64,000 nucleotides of DNA from positions 6,572,001-6,636,000 of the forward strand of contig NC_047068.1 of assembly GCF_902459465.1 (NCBI RefSeq), in the 5' to 3' direction. Of the stretch, positions 11,809 to 22,632 are shown piece after piece (the stretch's first letter is position 1; every line of letters starts with the position of its first letter). This DNA is from Asterias rubens. Lineage: Eukaryota; Echinodermata; Asteroidea; Forcipulatida; Asteriidae. The notes under the pieces are model-generated. The model was given only the letters and a program-made list of their open reading frames with translations, did no database searches and had not been told where the DNA came from. A program made the translations under genes and the position numbers.

Positions 11809-14078
11809 CCCTCCATTACCACCCACCCACCCATCCTCCCTCCAAAACCACCCACCCACCCACCCTCCCTCCAAAACCACTCACCAACCCTCCGTGTCAA
11901 AACCACCCACAAACCCCCCCCTCCCTCCAACCCACCCTCCCTCCAAAACCACTCACCAACCCACCCTTCCTCCAAAACCACCCAACCACCCTCCCTCCCT
12001 CCAAAACCACCCACCAACCCACCCTCCAAAACCACCCGTCAACCCACCCTCCCTCCAAAACCTGCCGTCAACCCACCCTCCCTCCGAAACCACCCACCAA
12101 CCCACCCACCCTCCAAAACCAACCACCAACCCACCTTCCCCCAAAACCACCCACCAACCCACCCTACCTCCAAAACCACCCACCAACCCACCCTCCCTCC
12201 AAAACCACCCACCAACCCACCCACCCTCCAAAACCACCCGTCAACCCACCCTCCCTCAAAAACCACCCGTCAACCCACCCTCCCTCCAAAACCACCCGTC
12301 AACCTACCCTCCCTCCAAAACCACCCACCAACCCACCCTCCCTCCAAAACCACCCACCATCCCACCCTCCCCCAAAACCAACTACCAACCCACCCTCCCT
12401 CCAAAACCACCCACCAACCCACCCACCCTCCAACCCACCCTCCCCCAAAACCACCCGTCAACCCACCCTCCCTCCAAAACCAACTACCAACCCACCCTAC
12501 CTCCAAAACCACCCACCAACCCACCCTCCCTCCAAAACCACCCACCAACCCACCCACCCTCCAAAACCACCCGTCAACCCACCCTCCCTCCAAAACCACC
12601 CGTCAACCCACCCTCCCTCCAAAACCACCCGTCAACCTACCCTCCCTCCAAAACCACCCACCAACCCACCCTCCCTCCAAAACCACCCACCATCCCACCC
12701 TCCCCCAAAACCAACTACCAACCCACCCTCCCTCCAAAACCACCCACCACCCCACCCCCCCTCCAACCCACCCTCCCCCAAAACCACCCGTCAACCCACC
12801 CTCCCTCCAAAACCAACTACCAACCCACCCTCCCTCCAAAACCACCCACCAACCCACCCACCCTCCAAAACCACCCACCAACCCACCCTCCCCCAAAACC
12901 ACCCGTCAACCCACCCTCCCTTCAAAACCAACTACCAACCCACCCTCCCTCCAAAACCCACCCTCCCTCCAAAACCACCCACCAACCCACCCTCCCTCCA
13001 AAACCACCACCAACCCACCCACCCTCCAAAACCACCCACCAACCCACCCTCTCCCAAAACCACCCGTCAACCCACCCTCCCTCCAAAACCAACTACCAAC
13101 CCACCCTACCTCCAAAACCACCCACCAACCCACCCTCCCTCCAAAACCACCCACCAACCCACCCACCCTCCAAAACCACCCGTCAACCCACCCTCCCTCC
13201 AAAACCACCCGTCAACCCACCCTCCCTCCAAAACCACCCGTCAACCTACCCTCCCTCCAAAACCACCCACCAACCCACCCTCCCTCCAAAACCACCCACC
13301 ATCCCACCCTCCCCCAAAACCAACTACCAACCCACCCTCCCTCCAAAACCACCCACCAACCCACCCACCCTCCAACCCACCCTCCCCCAAAACCACCCGT
13401 CAACCCACCCTCCCTCCAAAACCAACTACCAACCCACCCTCCCTCCAAAACCACCCACCAACCCACCCACCCTCCAAAACCACCCACCAACCCACCCTCC
13501 CCCAAAACCACCCGTCAACCCACCCTCCCTTCAAAACCAACTACCAACCCACCCTCCCTCCAAAACCCACCCTCCCTCCAAAACCACCCACCAACCCACC
13601 CTCCCTCCAAAACCACCCACCAACCCACCCACCCTCCAAAACCACCCGTCAACCCACCCTCCCTCCAAAACCACCCGTCAACCCACCCTCCCTCCAAAAC
13701 CACCCGTCAACCTACCCTCCCTCCAAAACCACCCACCAACCCACCCTCCCTCCAAAACCACCCACCATCCCACCCTCCCCCAAAACCAACTACCAACCCA
13801 CCCTCCCTCCAAAACCACCCACCAACCCACCCACCCCCCAACCCACCCTCCCCCAAAACCACCCGTCAACCCACCCTCCCTCCAAAACCAACTACCAACC
13901 CACCCTCCCTCCAAAACCACCCACCAACCCACCCACCCTCCAAAACCACCCACCAACCCACCCTCCCCCAAAACCACCCGTCAACCCACCCTCCCTTCAA
14001 AACCAACTACCAACCCACCCTCCCTCCAAAACCCACCCTCCCTCCAAAACCACCCACCAACCCACCCTCCCTCCAATT
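11809..14078 (+). repeat. Large C-rich minisatellite (about 29-bp unit, higher-order blocks)
   Basis: About 2.27 kb of repeats of the form CCAAAACCACCCACC + AACCCACCCTCCCT, with unit length varying by deletion of parts. Variants (cccgtcaac, ccatccc, ccaactacc, cctacctcc) recur in the same order, defining larger blocks; block starts near 12603 and 13212 are 609 bases apart, and 13212 to 13678 is 466. The unit has no T followed by AA, AG or GA, so all three plus frames are stop-free; the 793- and 733-codon frames rich in THPPSKTT are therefore expected from composition. Shrunken remnants lie beside the other lectin copies, always C-rich on the lectin's sense strand. Confidence 0.95.
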
Positions 14079-14099
14079 CAACTAAAAATATTTGATATT

Positions 14100-15560
14100 G
14101 ACTTTGATCTGTTTCCAAACCGTAAACGTGGCAAGACGATGATGAACTAAATTAAATGTTCTTCCTAACCAGAGAATTGAAGCATACAATGTTGGATATA
14201 TTCTATTGAAATGGTAATTTTCAATGGTAGTGCGTCATTGTTACCAGGGAAACAGGTTAAATAAAACCACGGAGTGTTTAGAATCTGTCTTTTTAATACA
14301 ATATATTGAACACGATACCAGCCTGTCCAACCACCGAGTGAAATCAATTTTTTAATGTTATTTTTTTATTTTGCATATCAGTCTTAGTTTTATTGGTTAT
14401 GCTAGCATTCCACATCATATTCGGTTTCAGTGAGGAAAACATACTGCGATAGCCTACCATTCTGTACTTGTACGGCTTTTGGTAATGGCCTTAAGTGTTA
14501 TTTAAGGGAATCAATGTGTAGTGAAGAGGTTAATCCCAACGAGGCCTGGTTCTTGATAATTTTACCGAGACGAAGTCGAGGTAAATTATAAAGAACCGGG
14601 CCTCGGCGGGTTTAAACCACTAGTTGAAAACCGATTCAACACACTTTGTTTCCCATTCATAATTACCTTTTCGGTCAAAAACCTCATCACTTTTTGGTCA
14701 AAAAGTAAAATAAATGCAAATAATAAATGCATTATAATTGTTAAATAATTTCTTTCAACACAACACCCCTCCAGATGAAATGGTAAAGCCCTCTGCCGCC
14801 CTCGGGTAAACAACTCCTCATAAGGGAATGCTGTGCGCGTCGCGCGTATCGCGTGATGTGGCACAACTGTCTCAGCCGTTGCTCTCGACCAATAGGAATG
14901 AAGAAACTGTCTTATAAGAACAGGTGCAAGGTCGCGTGTCACGCCCATGAATTAACACTTTTTACCGGTCATAAACAAAGGTTTATACACACCCACGTGA
15001 AAAGCGAAACTGTCTGGGGTATTTATGAATATCAGATCGTACTATCATTTGTAGGTCACATATGTCTTTAACACTGACTTGCTTGTGTTCTAAATTGGTT
15101 GAGGACAAACCTGACGGAGCAAAATCTCTCCAATAGACCTGTTTTTGTTCGCGACGTCACGTCCGACTTTTGCCAAGCTAGCAAGGTTTGGATTCTATGA
15201 GAAACCAAAATAGTGATATATTTGTTGGAAACAACGAAACCAGTCATGGCATGCATTTTGACCAAAAAAATATGAATATTTTGTTGCAGAAATGTTGAAT
15301 TTTATCACAATATATTAACATACGATTGAATGTTTTGCTATCACTCGGGCCGTCCATGCAAACCAGCGCGGTTAGTTTGTGAACAATAGAAGGGTTTATA
15401 ATACAGGGATTCACTATGATAAAGCGCCACCAAAAGTCATGTTTAGTTCTCTCATTCACACGAGAAGAGTTTTGCAATGATAAAGACGTGCTTATATTTT
15501 GTTAACCGAATATAATTACATCGACTCATCCATAAAAACCACCATAAAACTTAAATTAAC
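14100..15560. repeat. Diverged copy of the lectin amplicon flank
   Basis: 14190-14370 ('accagggaaacaggtta', 'acacgataccagcctg') matches 26860-26990, 31800-31930 and 38940-39060 in the same orientation. 15410-15490 ('aaagcgccaccaaaagtcat') matches 27250-27330 and 32190-32270. It is therefore amplicon flank, not a gene. A short hairpin is listed separately. Confidence 0.6.
14535..14610. repeat. Short hairpin element (CGAGNNGAAGNCGAG class)
   Basis: The arms 'gaggcctggttcttgataat' and 'attataaagaaccgggcctc' flank a loop 'accgagacgaagtcgaggt'. A second element of the same design, with different arms, lies at 45343-45424. Confidence 0.6.
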
Positions 15561-17044
15561 ACTAAAAAAGACCCATAATTTCTTCTGCCAATTCCAGTAT
15601 GCTACACAAACTATCACGACGATGAAATTAATTAACCGTTAAATTCAACTAAGAAGCACACCGGGTAGTAGTTATTATTGCAACTGAACACTGGCCGTGT
15701 TGCCAGGGTAACAAGTAAGCATAAACAACCTAAGGTGAAGTCAATCAATTATTGGCAAGTCTAATTTACTGCAGAACTACGCCGTACAACCGCCGGTTAA
15801 ACACGATATTTGTTTGTATAGAGTGAAGAAGCAGTTCCTACATAAGCAGTCTAGAATTTAAACCTATGCGAATTCAAAGCGAAAACACAAGAAGGTTTTA
15901 GAACTTTCTCAGAATAACCGAGTAAAACTATAAAGACAAAAACAAAAGACGACAAAAATCACCAAATGGGGGAAATACGGACCCCATAAAAAGGCATGAA
16001 TTTTACAAAATGCTGGTAACTGAACAAAATTGTTGAGGTTGAATTCCAGCCAAGATACCATATTATTACATATTACATCTTGACTGGTACTTTGCTCATT
16101 TCTGCTCAGCGGAAAACGGTTCAGCAATATTTTCCTAGTAATTGGGTCAAAGCTGGAGAACTTTAACCAAGGAATGGCATAATAATGGATTTATACAAAG
16201 TAAGCAAACGTTTTGTGCTACACCAATCACCCATAACATGGTGCATAAAACCTAGAGGCTTGAATGTATAGATACTGCAATACCTGTTTTAACAAACCAT
16301 TTTTCAATTGAATTAAATTTAATTTAATTGAATTTAATAATGGGCTTTGGTCGTTACGTTGTTAACATTCGCAAGCTAATCCCAACTGAGAATGTGCTGA
16401 ATGTGAACCCCAAGTAATGGTAGTTTTTATCTCTGGAACGAGAGTATGGCTAAGAGAGTTCAGGATTACGATTGGTGCTTTCATATGAGCAGGACCTTAA
16501 CTTTGCATTTTTAGGGGTACAAGCGATGCGTCCTGACTAACAGCAGTGGGGAAAAAATGCATAATTAAAAGGGAAGCATATTGTTGTTTTTCCATTAGTT
16601 TCACAAAACTATGATTGAATGATTTACTAACATTAGACCATCCAAATACTAACCAGCGCGGTTTGTTTATTAAAAAATGTAGGACGTTATATCAGGTGAT
16701 TCTCTAAAAAAAAATAAAGCGCGCCACCAGTAGTCTTGTTTTATTCTCTAATTCAAACAAACAGTTTTGCTAAGAAGTTGATGGGTTCGCATTTAAAAAC
16801 AAAAAAGGGATGTGATGAGTTAATAGACCATACCCTCGTCATGAAATGAGAGACAAAATGGCTGCCTGCTTTGGCTCTTCCCATAGGGATGTAGTTGCGA
16901 AGTTAAATGATAAACCTTGGAGGTAGGATTCGCATAGCTGCCATTGAGTGTTACTAATTGAATTCACGATCAAGAGTTGAAGTATATTGTGAAACCATTT
17001 TGCCAACGTTGCAAGGACAACAGCATGTGGGTTGATGTTTTTGT

Positions 17045-17095
17045 AAAAGGAGAGTGTTTTGGGAGTGGTTTTCGAGGGAGGGTGGTTCGGTGGTT
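17045..17095 (-). repeat. Minisatellite remnant, LINE-proximal side (copy 2 unit)
   Basis: 'ggagggtggttcggtggttt' and neighbouring G-rich words are the complement of the 11809-14078 repeat. With 18930-19085 it brackets the LINE, showing that the LINE landed in the array. Confidence 0.6.
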
Positions 17096-17100
17096 TCTTT

Positions 17101-18930
17101 AATAGTAATAATAATAACCGAATTTATAAAGCGCCTTTTCCAAAGGATGCAAAGCGCTAGGGATAATGCAACCAAAAACCCAAAAAGAGAAAAAGACTAG
17201 AATCAAAAACACATTAGATGGAACGATTAAACAGATGTGTTTTTAAAAGTCCTTTAAACTGTTCTACAGAAGAAGCGTTCCGGATGTTTGTTGGGTGTGA
17301 GTTCCAGTTGCAGGGACCAGCGATGGAGAATGCACGGTCTCCAAACTACCTTGAGGATCGAGGTACTACTAGATTGGATTGAGATCGAAGACCTTCACAT
17401 TTGGGTTTGCTGAGATCTAGTGTGTCTGAAATGTAGGATGGGAAAGTTTTTGTAAGCGGTTGAGATCGTGTTGCTTCAGTCCAGTGAGAAGGGAGTTGCA
17501 GTAGTCGAGGCGTTAGAGTACCAGTGCACGAACAACAGAATGACAGGTGTCATAATCCAGGTATTTGCGTATCATTGTGATGTTGTGTATGTGATAGTTA
17601 ACGGATCTGCAGAGACCAGTGACATGTCGACTCATTGACATGGAGTTGTCGAAAGTTACTCCCAGGTTCCGAACGGATGAGACAGGATTGATGGTTGCGT
17701 TTCCTATGGTGAGGGTTAGTAGCTCAAGACGTTTGTAGTGATATGATGACGATGCTATGAAAAACTCTGTTTTATTTTCATTCAGCACGATTTTGTTTGC
17801 GAGCATCCAGGTTTGGACCTCCTGGATACGGTTGGATAGCCTAAACAAGCAGCCCTCGGCATCACACGGGATGGTAGGATCAAAACCTAGGTAAATTTAA
17901 ATGTCATCAGCATACATGTGGTAGTTGACTCCATGCCGATGAAGGATGTCCCCGATAGGAGTAACGTACATGGTGAATGCACGTGGACCGATAACAGAAC
18001 CTTGAGGGACACCAAACTCAAGGTGATGGACATCAGAGTTGGCACCTGCGGCATGGACCCAATGTGTTCTTCTTGTAAAGTAGGACGAGAACCACTGAAG
18101 AGCAGTACCAGTGATCCCGAAACGATCACGAAAGCGCTGTAGTAGGATATCGTGGTCAAGGGTATCAAAAGCAGCAGAGAGGTCGAGCATTACTAAGAAA
18201 ACTGCTCTGCTGCCGTCCATTATGCGGAGGATGTCGTTGTGTACCCTGAGAAGAGCTGTCTCGGTGCTGTGACCAACTCTGTATGCGACTGCAATGGATC
18301 GAGTAGCTTGTGGTCGTCCAGGTATTGAGTGAGTTGGGAGCAGACTACCGTTTCAATGACTTTCGACAGGTAGCGGATGTTGGAAACTGGGCGATAGTTC
18401 TTGAGTTCTTCTTTATCCATTGAAGGCTTTTTCAAGATTGGTGTTACTATTGCATCCCCCAGACTCTTTGGAAAGACACCTGACTGTAGGGATGCATAAA
18501 CAATCTCAGTCAGCTTGGGAAGGAATGTCATGATGTGACGCTTGAGTACTGATGTGGGAATTGGATCCAGCTGGCATGATTTGTTGGTGGATCGCTGAAC
18601 AATCTTCAAGAGTTTTTCCGAAGTAACAGGATGAAAATCCGACAACTGGCAGTCTGAAGACGGCAAGGTAACCGACAATTGCTGATCGACGTGTTGATCA
18701 GCAATAAACAAACGAATGTTCTTTACCTTCTCCATAAAGTGTTGGCTAAATTGCTTGGCCAGCGCGGTTGGTGATATTGAAACGGTAGGTTCTTGTGGGA
18801 TGCTGCCAATTAATTTTATTGACGGTACGGAAGATGACTTTAGGGATTGCGGCAGTGATGCTTCGTAAAAACGCTTGGTTCTACTCCGTGAAACTGAAGT
18901 TTTCTCTTTTGTCATTTTGGGCTTTGTGTG
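17101..18930 (-). mobile_element. CR1-like non-LTR retrotransposon, 5'-truncated, copy 1
   Basis: Reverse-transcriptase domain on minus. 18915-18220 encodes the fingers region (NKSCQLDPIPTSVLK, then LKNYRPVSNIRYLSKVIE). A frame change near 18220 leads to 18220-17897 with LVMLDLSAAFDTLDHDILL, GVPQGSVIGP and YADD. A CAA-to-TAA change ends that frame just after YADDI; copy 2 keeps CAA. 17848-17513 continues with RNLGVTFDNSM. The 3' end has the CR1-style 'gcgctttataaattcggtta' tail with ATT repeats. There is no endonuclease domain, so it is 5'-truncated and dead. It is inserted in the minisatellite. Confidence 0.9.
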
Positions 18931-19085
18931 AGAGTGGGTGGTTTTGAGGGAGGTGGGATGGTGGGTGGTTTGGAGGGAGGTTCGGTTGATGGGTGGTTTT
19001 GGAGAGAAATTGGGATGGTAGTAGTTTGGAGGATGGGTTGGTGAGTGGTTTAGAGGAGATGGTTAGTGGGTGGTTTTAGAGCGAG
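18930..19085 (-). repeat. Minisatellite remnant (copy 2 unit)
   Basis: Degenerate G-rich repeats ('gggtggttttgagggaggtg', 'gatgggtggttttggagaga'), the complement of the C-rich minisatellite near copy 1. It lies downstream of lectin copy 2 in the same relative orientation as at copy 1. Confidence 0.8.
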
Positions 19086-20142
19086 TTTAGAGTAGCCGGT
19101 AACACTTTGCACTAAAATCAACGTCAAAATATACAAGTACATTGTGCAGAAAATGTTTAATACTTTGTAATTAAATAACTGTTGATAATTGTGCTGAGAA
19201 AATGGTGCAAATACACAATCTTGAAAAAGTTTTTAGATTTGAAACACATTTCTAAGAATACTTCTGTAACGACGTTTTCCTCATGTTATTCTTAATCATG
19301 TTTAGACTCTTGCGTGAGTTTGAATCCTACAAACCATGTAAGCAGGTGTCAAAATGATTACCACATGTTTAGAAAGTCGGTACAACTTATATTGTAAACT
19401 AAGCACTGTTTTTACAGTGCATCATAACCTTAAAAACAACAGCTAAATTAAACAATTTTGTAAAGTTTTCAGGATCAAGATCTGCAATCATAATCAAATC
19501 GACCGTCACCTAAAAAACATATTTTTGTTTAGTGTCTGACGAAACAAAAAATCACTAATCCTGTTCATTAAACACCAAGAGTTAAAAAATGTGAACCTAA
19601 TCAACACGTTTTCAATCGGTTACTGTGTCTTCCATTTCCACCTTTAGCCGTTGTTTTATGGTCCTTGCTGCTTTCTAGACAAACCATCGTCCCAAAAACT
19701 TGCTAAAGCAGAGAACATTTACGAATAAATATGGCAAAAATTGCACCAGACTAGTTAACAATGAAGCATTGGGCCGTGCCTGTATTGGCGACTGCAGGCT
19801 GTGGCAGTTGAGTGTGTCAAATTGGTACCATTACATTGTATTGACCTCTTGCACCAACGTTACATACGACTACTGCCTGCCACCCTCGCCCCCTCTATAA
19901 CATACGCTTATAAAGCTACGGCTTTACTTTGACTACACGATATAATTGTCAACATACCTCATTCATCATCATTGAATTTACCATCCACTAGAAATCTCAG
20001 TTATTGAGTATCCCACAAAAAACAATCATCACTAAACACCAACAATTAAAAGTTTCTAGTTTCATCAATAGATGACAATCCGTTTCTGTACCTCCATAAT
20101 TCTCCTTCATGTCTCCACCGTTTCCTAATGACCCTTGCTGCT
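19086..20142 (-). other. 3' flank of lectin copy 2
   Basis: No gene. Nearly identical to 24746-25803. It includes the empty site for the family E MITE near 19858 ('ccaacgttacatacgac'). A 66-codon plus frame at 19700 is duplicated at 25360 only because the DNA is duplicated. Confidence 0.6.
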
Positions 20143-20769
20143 TCATGGACAAACCATCTTCCCTCCAGCTTGTTTAGGCAGATTGAAGGAGTGACATCGG
20201 GGATGTGAACGGCAAGCCTTCCCGCATGATCCGACGCCTTCACCCATGAACTCCTCCATGGCGTGGTGTAGCAGGCACTGAGGAGTGAGGCGGCCACCAC
20301 TGCTAACAGGGAGCTCGCATACGACAAAGTGAGAGTTTTCGCAGTGGTCATCGTTCCATGTACCACCCCTCCACTTGATTTGGACCCCACAATCTTCACC
20401 ATTTAAGTCGTTTGGCTCTCCATCCTTCCAATTCTCATAGGCGTTGGTTTCACCCTTCAACGGACAGTTCTGCCAGTTTCCCTCCTCCAATATGTCATTG
20501 CAACCAATCCAAAGATGGTCATCTGGTGTCAGATCAGGTTCTTTCAGGAATAGTTCCCATATGTTATCCTGTTCGGATTGAGAGTTTGGGATAGCTAGGT
20601 TTGCTCGTGACTCGGCACAAGTGCGATTTGCTTGGTACCAATCCATCTTGTCCTTTATAATGAAGTAACATGACTCGCCGTATCGGTGCCAATCAGGAGG
20701 GCAGATTTCAGCCATTAAACGGGCACAGTAAATGCCAAGAACAAGACTCAATACTTGAGCTATATGCAT
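20143..20769 (-). CDS. Secreted C-type lectin, copy 2, intact
   Basis: A 208-aa single-exon gene. Signal peptide 1-20 (MHIAQVLSLVLGIYCARLMA), then a long-form CTLD (about 21-153): CPPDWHRYGESCYF, sequon NRT at 48-50, WIGCND, EPN at 118-120 and WND at 138-140, ending VVCEL. EPN plus WND is the classic calcium site for mannose/GlcNAc/fucose-type sugars, so secreted calcium-dependent glycan binding is expected. The tail (154-208) is Cys-rich: QCLL...GVGSCGKACRSHPRCHSFN...MVCP, resembling the first half of a PAN/apple domain. The start is set by the signal peptide and by the context shared with copies 3 and 4; a TATA box lies 66 bases upstream. The ligand and any immune role are inferred. Confidence 0.9.
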   Translation of the reverse strand: MHIAQVLSLVLGIYCARLMAEICPPDWHRYGESCYFIIKDKMDWYQANRTCAESRANLAIPNSQSEQDNIWELFLKEPDLTPDDHLWIGCNDILEEGNWQNCPLKGETNAYENWKDGEPNDLNGEDCGVQIKWRGGTWNDDHCENSHFVVCELPVSSGGRLTPQCLLHHAMEEFMGEGVGSCGKACRSHPRCHSFNLPKQAGGKMVCP

Positions 20770-20834
20770 CTTGTAAATTCTTCAAAATGCTTGAAAACGA
20801 CTGCAAAAGATAAACGAGTAGAATATTTTATCTG

Positions 20835-20841
20835 TTTTATA
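20835..20841 (-). promoter_or_regulatory. TATA box of lectin copy 2
   Basis: TATAAAA on minus, 66 bases before the ATG, predicting a leader of roughly 35 bases. The same motif and spacing occur at copies 3 and 4. Confidence 0.7.
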
Positions 20842-22584
20842 CAGACAGTAACAGTCGCCAGACAATGGTGAACAAAATGGTAGACAGTCTCCAGCCAAAT
20901 CCAGCTAATTCTTAAAATGTCTGAAATACTTCAAAGTACAGTATTTGAAATAATCCAGAAACTGATACAGTTTGTCAGACGTTGAGTGTTCGAGCAGCTT
21001 ACTGATGACGTGGATATCTTTTAGTGGTTTATACCGTGGTGGTGTTGTTGAACAAAGTGCAAACTAAACATTGATTTCACGGAGATGCGCCCCATTAAAA
21101 TGGTTATTATTGCAACCTCAAGGCTGGCCGTGTTTTCGAGGGCAACAACTAAACACAAACTATCACGACGATGAAATCAATCAACCTTTAAATTCACCGG
21201 GTAGTAGTTATTATTGCAACTGAACACTGGCCGTGTTGCCAGGGTAACAAGTTAACCTAAACAACCCAAGGTGAAGTCAATCAATTATTGGCAAGTCTAA
21301 TTTACTGCAGAACCACGCCGTACAACCGCCGGGTAAACACGATATTTGTTTGTATAGAGTGCAGAAGCAGTTCCTATATAAGCAGTATAGAATTCAAACC
21401 TATGCGAATTCAAAGCGAAAACCCAAGAAGGTTTTAGAACTTTCTCAGAATAACCGAGTAAAACTATAAAGACAAAAACAAAAGACGACAAAAATCACCA
21501 AATGGGGGAAATACGGACCCCATAAAAAGGCATGAATTTTACAAAATGCTGGTAACTGAACAAAATTGTTGAGGTTGAATTCCAGCCAAGATACCATATT
21601 ATTACATATTACATTTTGACTGGTACTTTGCTCATTTCTGCTCAGCGGGAAACGGTTCAGCAATATTTTCTTAGTAATTGGGTCAAAGCTGGAGAACTTT
21701 AACCAAGGAATGGCATAATAATGGATTTATACAGAGTAAGCAAACGTTTTGTGCTACACCAATCACCCATAACATGGTGCATAAAACCTAGAGGCTTGAA
21801 TGTATGGATATTGCAATACCTGTTTTAATAAACCATTTTTCAATTGAATTAAATTAAATTTAATTGAATTTAATAATGGGCTTTGGTCGTTACGTTGTTA
21901 ACATTCGCAAGCTACCCCAACTAAGAATGTGCTGAATGTGAACCCCAAGTAGTGGTAGTTTTTACCTCTGGAACGAGAGTATGGCTAAGAGAGTTCAGGA
22001 GTTACGATTGGTGCTTTCATATGAGCAGGACCTTAACTTTGCATTTTTAGGGGTACAAGCGATGCGTCCTGACTAACAGCAGTGGGGAAAAAAATGCATA
22101 ATTAAAAGGGAAGCATATTGTTGTTTTTCCATTAGTTTCACAAAACTATGATTAAATGATTTGCTAACATTAGACCATCCAAATACTGACCAGCGCGGTT
22201 TGTTTATTAAAAAATGTAGGACGTTCTATCAGGTGATTCTCTAAAAAAAAATAAAGCGCGCCACCAGTAGTCTTGTTTTATTCTCTAAATCAAACAAACA
22301 GTTTTGCTAAGAAGTTGATGGGTTCGCATAAAAAAAAGGATGTGATGAGTTAATAGACCATACCCTCGTCATGAAATGAGAGACAAAATGGCTGCCTGCT
22401 TTGGCTCTTCCCATAGGGATGTAGTTGCGAAGTTAAATGATAAACCTTGGAGGTAGGATTCGCATAGCTGCCATTGAGTGTTACTAATTGAATTCACGAT
22501 CAAGAGTTGAAATATAAGTGTGAAACCTTTCTGCCAACGTTGCAAGGACAACAGCATGTGGGTTGATGTTTTTGTATAGGGAGG

Positions 22585-22630
22585 GTGTTTTGGGAGTGGT
22601 TTTGGAGGGAGGGTGGTTCGGTGGTTTCTT
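22585..22630 (-). repeat. Minisatellite remnant, LINE-proximal side (copy 3 unit)
   Basis: 'ggttttggagggagggtggt' is the complement of the C-rich minisatellite unit and matches 17045-17095. Confidence 0.6.
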
Positions 22631-22632
22631 TA

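Larger units (their letters stand above)
15600..21115. repeat. Lectin amplicon, unit holding copy 2
   Basis: A segment of about 5.5 kb repeated almost base for base from about 21155 to 26770, with an offset of 5.54-5.67 kb that changes because of small indels. It contains, left to right, AT-rich sequence, minisatellite remnant, CR1-like LINE, second minisatellite remnant, lectin 3' flank and lectin copy 2 (minus). It starts near the shared sequence 'caaactatcacgacgatg'. Confidence 0.85.

Noticed and set aside
11781-13977. Series of 62-109 codon minus-strand Gly/Trp/Val-rich ORFs
   Set aside because: They are complements of the same minisatellite, all of similar length because of the higher-order repeat.
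11769-14150. 793- and 733-codon proline-rich ORFs as mucin- or extensin-like genes
   Set aside because: The repeat unit contains no stop trinucleotide in any plus frame, so long open frames are automatic. The frames overlap each other, and homologous arrays beside the other lectins have decayed without frame preservation.
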